A DNA stretch of 26,064 bases from an uncultured Bacilli bacterium (GCA_910586635.1 CAJUJA010000015.1:1-26064), one strand, 5' to 3'. Positions 15,668 to 24,396 are shown, counted from the stretch's first letter. The notes: a model not told the origin generated them from the letters alone. Translations and numbers: made by a program.

Positions 15668-18473
15668 TTTTAAAAAAATAGAAGATAAATGGAGAAAATA
15701 TTGGAAGGAAAATGAAACGTTTAAAACAGATATCTGGGATTTTAGTAAACCTAAATTTTATGCTTTAGATATGTTTCCTTATCCATCAGGAGTGGGGCTT
15801 CATGCAGGTCATCCAGAAGGATATACGGCAACAGATATAATCTCTAGAATGAAAAGGATGCAAGGGTATAATGTACTTCATCCTATGGGGTATGATTCTT
15901 TTGGACTTCCCGCCGAGCAGTATGCAGTAAAGACTGGAAATCATCCTAACGGTTTCACAGATCATAATATTGAAACCTTTACCAAGCAATTAGAATCTTT
16001 AGGATTTGATTATGATTGGAGTAGATTGTTAAAAACAAGTGATCCGAAGTTTTATAAGTGGACACAGTGGATTTTTAAGCAGCTTTATTTGGATGGATAT
16101 GCTAAATATATTGATATGCCTGTAAATTGGTGTGAAGAGTTAGGAACGGTTTTATCAAATGATGAGGTAATCGATGGCAAAAGTGAACGTGGAGGTTTTC
16201 CTGTTATTCGTAAAAATATGAAACAATGGGTCATTGATCAAGCAGCTTTTGCAGAAAAACTTTTAGAGGGATTAGAAGAATTAGACTGGCCAGAATCTAC
16301 TAAAGAGATGCAAAGGAATTGGATTGGCAAATCAGTTGGAGCTGAAGTGATATTTAAAGTAAAGGATACGAATCATCAGTTTAAAGTTTTTACTACTAGA
16401 TGCGATACCTTATTTGGAGCAACCTATTGTGTTCTTTCTCCTGAACATGAACTTGTTGATAAAATAACAACAAAGGAAAAACAACAAGAAGTAAAAAAAT
16501 ATAAAGAGGAATGTTCTAAAAAAAGTGAATTAGAGCGTACAGACTTAAACCATGATAAAACGGGAGTATTTATAGGTGTCTATGCAATCAATCCAGTCAA
16601 CAATAAAGAAATTCCGATCTATATATCAGATTATGTCTTATCTAGTTACGGTACGGGAGCGATTATGGCAGTTCCTGCCCATGATGAGAGAGATTTTGAG
16701 TTTGCTACAAAATTTGAAATTCCAATTGTTCAAGTCTTAGAAGAAGAAACAGGAACTTCTCATACAAATGAAAAGAAAAAGAAATCAATTGTTGCCGTAG
16801 TATATAATGAGAAAAAAGATCAGTATTTAACTATTAACTGGGGTAGTAATGGGGGAAGATTATTTGTAGGTGGCACTAGGAAAGATGAGGAGGATGCAAT
16901 TACTTGTGCATGTCGTGAAATTAAAGAAGAAACTGGATATACAGATCTTGAATTTGTTCTAGAAGGATTTAAAATCAATCATCATTACTATGCTTATAAT
17001 AAAGATCAATACTTTAATATTGAAGCAACTCCTATCCTGTTTAAATTAAATAGTGATAGACAAGTTGCTCAAAACTTAGACGATGATGAAGATTTTAAAG
17101 TGGAATGGGTATCTAGGGAAGTAATATTAGAAGAAATTACAGATGAGCTTCATAGGAAGACTTTTGAATATGTAGAAAATCCTACTGCTATGATAAAGGA
17201 TGGGACACATATTCACTCTGAATTTTTAAATGGTCTAAATAAAGAGGATGCTATTAATAAAATGATTTCTTGGTTAGAAGAGAAAAAACTTGGTGTAAAA
17301 CGAATCAATTATCGTATGAGAGAATGGATTTTTGCCCGACAAAGATATTGGGGAGAGCCAATGCCAGTTGTTTATTTAGAAGATGGTAGTATTCATATTC
17401 TAGATGATGGTGAGCTTCCCTTAGTTTTACCAGAATTAGAAGATTATAAGGGCCATGGAGGAAAAGCACCACTTGAAAATGCAACTGAGTGGAAGAAATA
17501 TCACAAAGATGGTATGCAAGGTATAAGGGAAACCTCTACTATGCCAGGTTCAGCTGGTTCTTCTTGGTACTTTTTAAGATATATTGATCCAGATAATGAT
17601 TTAGAATTTGCTAATCAAGAATTACTAAAACATTGGATGCCAGTGGACTTATATATTGGAGGACCTGAACATGCAGTTGGGCATTTAATGTATGCAAGGA
17701 TTTGGAATCGTTATTTGTACGATAAGGGCTTGTCTCCTGTTAAGGAACCATTTAAAAAGTTGGTTCATCAAGGGATGATTTTAGGATCTAATGGGGTAAA
17801 AATGGGAAAAAGATTTCCAAAGTATGTAGTAAATCCACTAGATATCGTTCATGACTATGGTGCAGATACATTAAGACTTTATGAAATGTTTATGGGACCA
17901 CTTGAAGCTTCTAAACCATGGAATCAACAAGGAGTAGAAGGCACTCAGAAATTTTTAGACAGAATTTATAGACTATATGAATCGGGAAAAGTCAAAGAAG
18001 AAGAAAATGAAAAACTAGAAAAGATTTATCATCAAACAGTAAAGAAAGTAACAGAGGATTTTGAAACACTTAATTTTAATACTGCCATTAGTCAAATGAT
18101 GATCTTTATTAATGCCGTTTACAAAGAAGAAATATTTCCAAAAGAATATGCTCTAGGATTTGTAAAACTATTAAATCCTATCGCTCCTCATATTACTGAA
18201 GAATTATGGGAAATATTAGGTCATCATGATACGATTGCTTTTGGACCATGGCCTACTTACGATGAGAATAAAACAAAAGATGATGAAAAAGAAATTGCGG
18301 TTCAAGTCAATGGAAAAGTTCGTGCAACAATTAAAATTACAGAAAGTGATAGTGAAGAGCAAATAAAGGAAAAGGCTTTAAGTGCTGAAAATGTAATTAA
18401 TCATACGAAAAACGGAACGATAGTAAAAATAATAGTGATTAAAGATCGAATTGTGAATATCGTTGTAAAATAA
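15660..18473 (+). CDS. leuS: leucyl-tRNA synthetase with NUDIX domain inserted in the editing domain
   Basis: 937 residues, about 130 longer than the usual 805. Class I catalytic motifs: HAGH at 48-51 and KMGKR at 714-718 in place of KMSKS. The CP1 editing domain has the threonine-rich [12 protein letters not shown] (245-256) and [15 protein letters not shown] (331-345), so post-transfer editing should be active. The extra residues lie at about 372-508, right after [10 protein letters not shown], and form a complete NUDIX domain with box G405-x5-E411-x7-R419EIKEETGY427. After it the editing domain resumes at [15 protein letters not shown]. The anticodon-binding and C-terminal [11 protein letters not shown] parts are normal. 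The zinc knuckle is reduced to the Bacillus-like form ([15 protein letters not shown]). Controlled by the T-box leader. Confidence 0.97.
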   Translation: MYNFKKIEDKWRKYWKENETFKTDIWDFSKPKFYALDMFPYPSGVGLHAGHPEGYTATDIISRMKRMQGYNVLHPMGYDSFGLPAEQYAVKTGNHPNGFTDHNIETFTKQLESLGFDYDWSRLLKTSDPKFYKWTQWIFKQLYLDGYAKYIDMPVNWCEELGTVLSNDEVIDGKSERGGFPVIRKNMKQWVIDQAAFAEKLLEGLEELDWPESTKEMQRNWIGKSVGAEVIFKVKDTNHQFKVFTTRCDTLFGATYCVLSPEHELVDKITTKEKQQEVKKYKEECSKKSELERTDLNHDKTGVFIGVYAINPVNNKEIPIYISDYVLSSYGTGAIMAVPAHDERDFEFATKFEIPIVQVLEEETGTSHTNEKKKKSIVAVVYNEKKDQYLTINWGSNGGRLFVGGTRKDEEDAITCACREIKEETGYTDLEFVLEGFKINHHYYAYNKDQYFNIEATPILFKLNSDRQVAQNLDDDEDFKVEWVSREVILEEITDELHRKTFEYVENPTAMIKDGTHIHSEFLNGLNKEDAINKMISWLEEKKLGVKRINYRMREWIFARQRYWGEPMPVVYLEDGSIHILDDGELPLVLPELEDYKGHGGKAPLENATEWKKYHKDGMQGIRETSTMPGSAGSSWYFLRYIDPDNDLEFANQELLKHWMPVDLYIGGPEHAVGHLMYARIWNRYLYDKGLSPVKEPFKKLVHQGMILGSNGVKMGKRFPKYVVNPLDIVHDYGADTLRLYEMFMGPLEASKPWNQQGVEGTQKFLDRIYRLYESGKVKEEENEKLEKIYHQTVKKVTEDFETLNFNTAISQMMIFINAVYKEEIFPKEYALGFVKLLNPIAPHITEELWEILGHHDTIAFGPWPTYDENKTKDDEKEIAVQVNGKVRATIKITESDSEEQIKEKALSAENVINHTKNGTIVKIIVIKDRIVNIVVK

Positions 18474-18496
18474 ATGAGTTTAAAAGGAGGGATATG

Positions 18497-18925
18497 ATGG
18501 TATATAATGAAACACATAAATTTGTTGCAGTAGTTAATAAAAATTTGGAAATTGGAAAGGCATTAAATGCCATTGCACATTCCTGTGCTGGGCTCGTTGG
18601 AATTGCACCAGAAGGGATCAAAGAAAAAATGAGTTTTATTGATTTTGAGGATAAAGATGGCTTATTACATAAAAGTATATCAGGCTTATCATTAATTGTT
18701 TTAAGGGGAAAAAATAACGAAATTAAAGGGTTAAGACAAAATTTCATTGATAATCATGTTTTATTTACTGATTTTACTGAAACTATGACAAAAGATACTT
18801 ATAAGGAACAATTAGATAAAACCAAGCAAACCTCAAATGAAGATATGAATTATTTTTGTATAACCGCATTTGGAGAAAAAGAGATACTGGATCCCCTAAC
18901 TAGAAAATTTTCTTTATGGCATTAG
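18497..18925 (+). CDS. DUF2000 family protein
   Basis: 142 residues from the second ATG (18497), 6 bases after AAGGAGG; the ATG at 18494 is too close. The N-terminal pattern KFVAVVNKNLEIGKALNAIA followed by HSCAGL fits DUF2000, a small family with a fold like peptidyl-tRNA hydrolase 2 and no established reaction. It lies 20 bases after leuS with no terminator, in the same T-box-controlled transcript. The link to a tRNA synthetase gene and the PTH2-like fold hint at an RNA or tRNA-related task, which is speculation. Confidence 0.7.
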   Translation: MVYNETHKFVAVVNKNLEIGKALNAIAHSCAGLVGIAPEGIKEKMSFIDFEDKDGLLHKSISGLSLIVLRGKNNEIKGLRQNFIDNHVLFTDFTETMTKDTYKEQLDKTKQTSNEDMNYFCITAFGEKEILDPLTRKFSLWH

Positions 18926-18964
18926 TGAAATTCATAAATAAATAATAGATATGGGACAAGGAAT

Positions 18965-19552
18965 ATGAAGAAAAAGGTTAAGCTATTTGTAGACCAAAAA
19001 GATTTAGAAGTTTTGTGTACGGACCATAATATAATAAATATAACCGGAATGATAGGATCAGGTAAAACAACATTAGCAAATAAATATAGGGATAACAACA
19101 ATTATATTGTTATTTCCTTAGATTGCTTATATCGTGGACAAGATAAAGAGAATATGAATGAAGATACATCAAGAATCAATAGAATACTACAAAAAAAGTT
19201 TCCAAATCAAAACAATGAGCGATATTTTAAACAGTATTATCAGGAAATTATAAATTATATTGATAATATAAATAAGTCTGTTACCTATGTTTTGGAAGGA
19301 CAACATATATATAGATATTTAAGTTTAAATGAAATAAAGGGTAAAGTAATAGTTAAAAGGACCTGTATTTTTAAGTGTTGGAAAAGGTCAATAGTTCGCC
19401 ATATCAATAGAAAGAAGCTAGAGTTGAAGAACAATCAAATTACAAAAAAACAATACTACTTTAATATCTGGTATTGGATTAGAAGAAGAACAAAACAGTT
19501 AAAGTACTATGATGATTTCAACAAGTTTTTGTTAGGAATAGAAGAAAATTAG
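18965..19552 (+). CDS. P-loop kinase-like protein
   Basis: 195 residues; ATG shortly after AAGGA. A Walker A motif GMIGSGKTT is at residues 28-36, and SLDCLYRGQDKE (about 51-62) resembles the acceptor-side strand of small P-loop kinases such as adenylate- or shikimate-kinase-like proteins. YVLEGQHIYRYL (about 117-128) could be the Walker B-like strand. The C-terminus is very basic (RKKLELKNNQ, WIRRRTKQLK), compatible with phosphate-rich substrate binding. Last gene of the T-box operon before the terminator at 19634. The substrate is unknown. Confidence 0.65.
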   Translation: MKKKVKLFVDQKDLEVLCTDHNIINITGMIGSGKTTLANKYRDNNNYIVISLDCLYRGQDKENMNEDTSRINRILQKKFPNQNNERYFKQYYQEIINYIDNINKSVTYVLEGQHIYRYLSLNEIKGKVIVKRTCIFKCWKRSIVRHINRKKLELKNNQITKKQYYFNIWYWIRRRTKQLKYYDDFNKFLLGIEEN

Positions 19553-19633
19553 ACATTATAATGTACATTATCATAAACTAGAAAAAGAGAATATTGAAAT
19601 TTCCTTTATTGGGTATTCACTAATATAATTTTG

Positions 19634-19664
19634 AAGACATCTCATTACAAAGATGTCTTTTTTC
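19634..19664 (+). terminator. terminator of the leuS operon
   Basis: AAGACATCT (19634-19642) pairs perfectly with AGATGTCTT (19651-19659) around an 8-base loop, followed by a long T-rich tract. The stop codon of the convergent kinase-like gene lies in the loop. Confidence 0.85.
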
Positions 19665-20472
19665 TTTTTGAATATATAAGCAGATCTTTTTTTATATTTT
19701 TGTCAAAGATAATTTCTTGATTGCCAGTAAATAAATTTCTCATTTGCATTTTAAATTGTTGTGGAATACTTCTATTTTTTTGAATAAAATAATTTAATGT
19801 TTTTAACATTTTATCTTCTCTAACATTTTTCTTATTTAGTTTTATTGAATGGACAAGATTATATTCATCTATACTAATTAGCATTCTAGCTAGAATAAAA
19901 TATAATCTATATAGATTATATTCTGGTTTTAGTTCCCCAAATAAATCATTGTATGTTCTCACATTCTTATTTGTTTTAATTAATTTTCCTATCTCATCTG
20001 GAACAGTGTGATAAAATGTAAAGTCATGATCAATCGCAAAGAAGTTATATTTTTTATCCCATAAAAGATTATTCAGTTTTAAGTCAGTTACGATATACTC
20101 TAATTTGGTGATTCTCATTACTAATTCTGTTAACTTATCAATAATTTTGGTTTTATGTTCAATAGACTCTTGATGAAATTGTCTATATCCCGTTGTTCCA
20201 TCTATATAAAGCATTTTTTGAGTTTGTAAATTCCCTTCCTCATCTAAATAAATCGTATCAGGAGTAACTAGGTAATTAGGACAACTAGTATTAGAAAGGT
20301 TTATAAGGTTTTCTTTCATTATTTTTCTTGTTTCTATTCCTAAAGTTTTTTTATATTTCTTATAACAGAAATCATCTCCCATAGTTCTATATACTTTAGC
20401 CGTTCCACCATAACTAATAATTGCACTTTCATTTAAATTTAATGTAGAAATTTTTTCTATATTTATTCCCAT
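19645..20472 (-). CDS. protein-kinase-like fold protein
   Basis: 275 residues from the ATG at 20472; the upstream ATG at 20499 sits at the predicted transcription start, so the inner one is preferred although AAGGGAG is a little far (10 bases). Kinase-fold landmarks are present: a glycine loop YGGTAKVYR (21-29), a lysine strand FCYKKYKK (35-42), a catalytic loop VTDLKLNNLL with Asp130, Lys132 and Asn135 spaced as in the D-x-K-x-x-N motif, and a metal-binding IDHDF (147-151) in place of DFG. The activation segment is short. It may phosphorylate a small molecule (aminoglycoside-kinase-like) or a protein. No transmembrane or sensor domain. Monocistronic and convergent to the leuS operon. Confidence 0.65.
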   Translation of the reverse strand: MGINIEKISTLNLNESAIISYGGTAKVYRTMGDDFCYKKYKKTLGIETRKIMKENLINLSNTSCPNYLVTPDTIYLDEEGNLQTQKMLYIDGTTGYRQFHQESIEHKTKIIDKLTELVMRITKLEYIVTDLKLNNLLWDKKYNFFAIDHDFTFYHTVPDEIGKLIKTNKNVRTYNDLFGELKPEYNLYRLYFILARMLISIDEYNLVHSIKLNKKNVREDKMLKTLNYFIQKNRSIPQQFKMQMRNLFTGNQEIIFDKNIKKDLLIYSKRKKTSL

Positions 20473-20506
20473 AAAATAATTTACTCCCTTGACACACATG
20501 TGGCTT

Positions 20507-20512
20507 ATTATA
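20507..20512 (-). promoter_or_regulatory. extended -10 promoter of the kinase-like gene
   Basis: On the minus strand TGTTATAAT, an extended -10 with a perfect TATAAT hexamer. The TTGACA at 20522-20527 is too close (9 bases) to be its -35. Transcription near 20500 supports the start at 20472. Confidence 0.5.
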
Positions 20513-20575
20513 ACATAAATATGTCAACTAATCAATCAAATTAATAAACATTTAGAAAAATTTATTATTATACGG

Positions 20576-20581
20576 TATAAT
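20576..20581 (+). promoter_or_regulatory. -10 element of the small gene at 20602
   Basis: A perfect TATAAT, with a weak -35 TTAGAA at 20552-20557 (18-base spacer). Confidence 0.45.
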
Positions 20582-20601
20582 TATAATTAAAAGGTAAAAT
20601 T

Positions 20602-20919
20602 ATGAATAATGGTAAAAGTGCTAAAGAACGTATTGATGAAAAGTTGGAAGATAGAGGTTGGGGAAAATATGATATTCTTGCTGATTATCATTCTTCTAAT
20701 GATGATAGGGAGTTACCCCCCTTACCTTTATCAAATGAAGAATATCAAAATTCAAACTTATGTGATATATATTTTGAGTTAAGAGATCGAGTAACTAAAG
20801 GGAATCATTATCCAGAGCCTTCAGGAGATGAATTTTGGAAGATGGAAGAAGCAATGTTTGAGATAGGTAGTAATCCAGATTTACGAAATAAAAATAAAGA
20901 TAGTAGAAATAGAAAATAG
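20602..20919 (+). CDS. small hydrophilic protein, function unknown
   Basis: 105 residues; ATG behind AAAAGGT. The sequence is acidic and soluble with no membrane segment or cysteine pair (one Cys). Stretches such as RGWGKYDILADYHSSNDDRE and GDEFWKMEEAMFEIGSN look like real protein, but no family is recognised. It has its own promoter and a weak terminator and sits between the kinase-like gene and the exporter operon on the opposite strand. Confidence 0.6.
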   Translation: MNNGKSAKERIDEKLEDRGWGKYDILADYHSSNDDRELPPLPLSNEEYQNSNLCDIYFELRDRVTKGNHYPEPSGDEFWKMEEAMFEIGSNPDLRNKNKDSRNRK

Positions 20920-20936
20920 TCATTATACTATTTTTT
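20915..20936 (+). terminator. weak terminator of the small gene
   Basis: AATAGT (20915-20920) pairs with ACTATT (20927-20932) around CATTAT, followed by T residues. The stem is A+T only. Confidence 0.5.
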
Positions 20937-20965
20937 ATTATCTCTTTAAATGCATCATAAAAAAG

Positions 20966-20991
20966 TAAGAAAATCATTACTCATTTTCTTA
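20966..20991 (-). terminator. terminator of the ABC exporter operon
   Basis: TAAGAAAAT (20966-20974) and ATTTTCTTA (20983-20991) form a 9-base stem with an 8-base loop. On the minus strand it is followed by ACTTTTTTATG. Confidence 0.65.
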
Positions 20992-20999
20992 TCTTAATC

Positions 21000-22148
21000 C
21001 TAATTTGATTTCAACTTCTTTTTTGTTACCATATTAGCAAGAATAATCAATATTACAGAAAAGATGATTAATACGCCCATATTCAATAGGATATCTTGAA
21101 TCGCATCTATGTTCACTACTTCTATATTCTTTATCATCTCATTTGTATTAATATACCAATAAGATGGCAAAATATGAGCAATATTTAATACACTTTTAGG
21201 AAGGAATTCTACAGGAACAAAGGCCCCACATAAGAAGCTTGATCCTAGTGCTACTACATTAATGATACCATTAATAGCATTTTTATTATTAATTAATGTA
21301 CTAATTAAAAAGGCAATCGTTAATGCACATAAAGTAAAGATAAAAGAATTGATTATACATATCATTCCATATGAGGTAAAAATTATTTTTCCGCATAAAA
21401 TGATACTTAATCCTACATAGATTATCCAAAGTACTATAGCCAAAAGCATATTAGATAGTAATAAAATTCGATTGTGTTTTTTGTAATCCATACTACTAAT
21501 TGTTGTTCTCCTTTTGATATTTTCTTCATGAAAACTAGATAGGATTAAACAAATTACATAAATAGAGCCTGCTAAAATACTATAATTTAAAAAATTATAA
21601 TAGAAAACCATTTTTTCGATACTATTTGTATCTTTTTTTGTAGTGAGTTCTATCTTAGTTTTTTTATCTAATGTTTTATTTATTTTTTCGATTAATTTAG
21701 ACTCATCTTTTTCCATACATTGATAAGTATTTGCCACTTTTAAATACCTTTTTAAAAGCATATTGGCATATGATGCTTGATAGTCATTTGTACTTTTTAT
21801 TTTTATCTCTGGATTTTCTCCATTTAAAAAGTCTTTTCTATACCCTTTAGGAATGTAAATGATATAATTTACATCTCGGTAAAACAAAGCATCATCTCTT
21901 GCCTCTTCATTATCTTTAATTTTTTTAATCTTACTATTTTCTTTTATATATTCTACTAAATTTTTAGTAATTCCTTTTTCCTCATCTTCATTGATCATTA
22001 ATATATCTGGTTTTGACTCAACAAAAGAAAGACTGTTTTCGCTCGCTTGCATATTAAATCCACCAAAAAAGATTAAAATAACTGTATAAAGAATTAATGG
22101 AAACTTACATTTATTGAGTACTTTTAGAAAGGTTTTAAATACTATCAT
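21000..22148 (-). CDS. ABC-2 type exporter permease (second)
   Basis: 382 residues; ATG at 22148 is 7 bases after GGAGG. Topology is that of ABC-2 permeases: one N-terminal membrane helix (about 13-32), a long outside domain (about 35-180), then five or so helices (about 185-210, 228-250, 255-285, 290-320 and 352-375) with the segment GSSFLCGAFVPVEFLPKSVL before the last outer loop, as in ABC-2 exporters. Its first 14 bases overlap the end of the first permease, so translation is coupled. It is the last gene of the operon. Confidence 0.88.
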   Translation of the reverse strand: MIVFKTFLKVLNKCKFPLILYTVILIFFGGFNMQASENSLSFVESKPDILMINEDEEKGITKNLVEYIKENSKIKKIKDNEEARDDALFYRDVNYIIYIPKGYRKDFLNGENPEIKIKSTNDYQASYANMLLKRYLKVANTYQCMEKDESKLIEKINKTLDKKTKIELTTKKDTNSIEKMVFYYNFLNYSILAGSIYVICLILSSFHEENIKRRTTISSMDYKKHNRILLLSNMLLAIVLWIIYVGLSIILCGKIIFTSYGMICIINSFIFTLCALTIAFLISTLINNKNAINGIINVVALGSSFLCGAFVPVEFLPKSVLNIAHILPSYWYINTNEMIKNIEVVNIDAIQDILLNMGVLIIFSVILIILANMVTKKKLKSN

Positions 22149-23313
22149 ACTTATTCCTCCTTAGCTTAATCCCTGATATGAGAATAAAAAAAAAAAAAAA
22201 AATAAGAAGACTAATTACATTCCATAAAAATCTATTGGAACCACTATAATAATATAGAGAATAAAATCCATCCGTAATCATATTAACAGGATTTAGTTTA
22301 TTTACTATAGGTATATTTTTATCTACAATATACTTCATCGTAATTCCCATCATTCCTGATAAGACACAACCTAACATGGTGATAGAAATCATCATTCCCA
22401 CTTTTGTATTTTCGTCTTTTTTTACTAATACTGCTGTTGTAATTCCTAGAGAAAGGCCTGCTAGTGTACCTACTATTGATAGTAGTAGTACTGCAAAAAT
22501 ATTATTTCCATAATCTACCTTTAATACAAAAATAGTATAAATAAACAGTAGGGCAAGTCCAATTAACTGAATAATAAAACTAGCACATAAGCTCGATAGA
22601 ATAATTTTAATCCTTTTAGTAGGGCTTACTTCTATCCTTTTTCCCGTATTACTCATATTTGCAAGACACATATTGATAGCACTCATACCAATAATTCCAC
22701 CATATAAGCAAGTCATAGCAATTAATGTATAAAACTCAATCATGGTATAACCTAAATTTGATTTTGAAATGTCCTTTATCCTGGGCTGCTCTTCTTGGAG
22801 CATTTTATTTATATTGCTATACATTTCATTAGTGTTTATCTCACGATATTTTTTGGTACTATTTAACATTTCATATTCAAATATATCTGGTAACATTTCT
22901 TTTGTTTGAGTGATTTCTTCTACTACATACTTAAATACTGTTTCATTTATTCCACTTTCTAAAACGACCACTTTTGTATCATTATCTTCTAATAAAAGGT
23001 ATCCTACTACTTTATTTTTACTTAATAATTCTTTGGCTTTATTTAAACTGACATACTTTATATTAAACAGTCTCTCTTTACTATTTTTATTACTTAAATT
23101 TTTAAATGTTTCTTTCATTATTTGATCATTTTTAAATGAGTCATTATGAACAATAGCTATATCAATAATATCTAATTGCTCATTTTTTTCTATATTAGAA
23201 AAGGCCATATTAAAAAATGTTCCTAAAATAATAGGAAAAGCAAATGTCCAAAAGATTAGCATTCTATTTCTAAAAATAATCTTAAAAAAATATTTTAAAT
23301 TATGAATAAACAT
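22135..23313 (-). CDS. ABC-2 type exporter permease (first), with T17 tract
   Basis: 392 residues; the ATG shares a base with the ATPase stop (TAATG). An N-terminal helix (about 17-36), an outside domain with NEQLDIIDIAIVHNDSFKND and a C-terminal half with several helices, including MSAINMCLANMSNTGKRIEV (start of the inside loop), GTLAGLSLGITTAVLV and MISITMLGCVLSGMMGI. The homologous second permease follows, so the pore is probably a heterodimer. Near the C-terminus five Phe codons and neighbours form a run of 17 T on the coding strand (22186-22202), a likely hotspot for slippage. Confidence 0.88.
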   Translation of the reverse strand: MFIHNLKYFFKIIFRNRMLIFWTFAFPIILGTFFNMAFSNIEKNEQLDIIDIAIVHNDSFKNDQIMKETFKNLSNKNSKERLFNIKYVSLNKAKELLSKNKVVGYLLLEDNDTKVVVLESGINETVFKYVVEEITQTKEMLPDIFEYEMLNSTKKYREINTNEMYSNINKMLQEEQPRIKDISKSNLGYTMIEFYTLIAMTCLYGGIIGMSAINMCLANMSNTGKRIEVSPTKRIKIILSSLCASFIIQLIGLALLFIYTIFVLKVDYGNNIFAVLLLSIVGTLAGLSLGITTAVLVKKDENTKVGMMISITMLGCVLSGMMGITMKYIVDKNIPIVNKLNPVNMITDGFYSLYYYSGSNRFLWNVISLLIFFFFFILISGIKLRRNKYDSI

Positions 23314-24251
23314 TAGTCTCTTAAGTCCTTTCCAGTAAGTTCTAAAAAGACATCATTTAAAGTTGGTCTTTCTGAGAATATTTTATTGTAAGTAATTTTT
23401 TCTTTATTTAAATAATCCATAAATTTTACAATATTATTACTTCCCTTTTTATAAGTAACTACTAAATTAATTTGATCATAGGATACCTCTTCAACATTTT
23501 TTAACTCTTTTATTTTTGATAATTGTTCTTTTGTCAAATCATTTACTTCTACCGTGATTTTTTCTTCTATTTTAGCAAGTTGTTTTAACTTGTCTATTTT
23601 TCCACTAGCAAGAATCTTTCCTTTATCTAAAATCATAATCCGATCACATAGTATTTCTACTTCTTCCATATAGTGTGTGGTATAAATTATGGTTGCTCCA
23701 CGATCTCTTAATTTTTTGATACCTTCCAAGATATTATTTCTACTTTGAGGATCAACTGCAACAGTTGGTTCATCTAAAATAATTAATTTAGGTTTATGGG
23801 CAATACCACAAGCAATATTTAAACGTCTTAGTAGCCCTCCTGATAACTTTTTAGGGTGAAATTTAATAAAATCATTAAGCCCTACTAAATCGATGGCATC
23901 TTGTACATATTTTTTTCTTACCTTTTTGTCTTTAATATATAATCCACAAAAATAATTTATGTTTTCATAAACTGTTAGTTCATCAAATACAGCCACATCT
24001 TGAAATACAACACCAATCTTTTCTTTGATGTCATAACTATTTGGCATCATTTTTTCACCAAATAATTTTATTGTTCCCTTATTAAAATTTAAAAGTTGTA
24101 AAATGCAATTAATGGTTGTAGATTTACCACTGCCATTAGGTCCTAAAAGTCCAAATATTTCTCCTTTTTCTACATCAAAAGATAAATCATCAATAGCCTT
24201 TAGCTCCTTATATTCCTTGGTTAAGTTTTTCACTTCTATTATTTTTTTCAC
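23313..24251 (-). CDS. ABC transporter ATP-binding protein of the ABC-2 exporter
   Basis: 313 residues from the GTG at 24251, 6 bases after AAAGGAG; the ATG at 24275 would place the ribosome site inside the gene. All ATPase motifs are intact: Walker A GPNGSGKST (37-45), Q-loop VFQDV (82-86), signature LSGGL (136-140), Walker B LIILDEPT (156-163) and the switch His193 in TTHYMEE. A DUF4162-like C-terminal tail follows (about 225-313, ending DVFLELTGKDLRD). This is the DrrA/antibiotic and multidrug class of ABC-2 exporter. Lipids, drugs or peptides are possible cargo; no adjacent biosynthetic gene narrows it. Confidence 0.93.
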   Translation of the reverse strand: MKKIIEVKNLTKEYKELKAIDDLSFDVEKGEIFGLLGPNGSGKSTTINCILQLLNFNKGTIKLFGEKMMPNSYDIKEKIGVVFQDVAVFDELTVYENINYFCGLYIKDKKVRKKYVQDAIDLVGLNDFIKFHPKKLSGGLLRRLNIACGIAHKPKLIILDEPTVAVDPQSRNNILEGIKKLRDRGATIIYTTHYMEEVEILCDRIMILDKGKILASGKIDKLKQLAKIEEKITVEVNDLTKEQLSKIKELKNVEEVSYDQINLVVTYKKGSNNIVKFMDYLNKEKITYNKIFSERPTLNDVFLELTGKDLRD

Positions 24252-24264
24252 ATGAATCTCCTTT

Positions 24265-24294
24265 ATAATTATCATTATTTTAAATGATAATTAT
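24265..24294. promoter_or_regulatory. 12-base perfect inverted repeat upstream of the exporter operon (candidate operator)
   Basis: ATAATTATCATT (24265-24276) and AATGATAATTAT (24283-24294) are separated by 6 bases. It lies just outside the ribosome site of the ATPase gene, where a bound repressor would block the operon. It resembles Fur/PerR-type boxes in composition, but the spacing does not match the 7-1-7 form. Confidence 0.6.
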
Positions 24295-24343
24295 ATATTT
24301 GTAAATACCAGATTTTATTATTGGTAGCATGTTTGGTAAACAA

Positions 24344-24366
24344 TTTTCCACAATTTTTGTGGATAA
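24344..24366. promoter_or_regulatory. pair of inverted DnaA boxes
   Basis: TTTTCCACA (24344-24352, plus) is one base off the TTATCCACA consensus, and TGTGGATAA (24358-24366) is the exact consensus on the minus strand. They face each other 5 bases apart in the divergent region between the exporter and the cse60-like gene. The same sequence can form a 6-base hairpin (CCACAA/TTGTGG). Confidence 0.5.
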
Positions 24367-24396
24367 AATATTTTACAATTGGATTAGGTGATATAG

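Noticed and set aside
24344..24366. Replication origin
   Set aside because: Only two DnaA boxes, with no dnaA, dnaN or AT-rich unwinding arrangement beside them; reported as a regulatory possibility instead.
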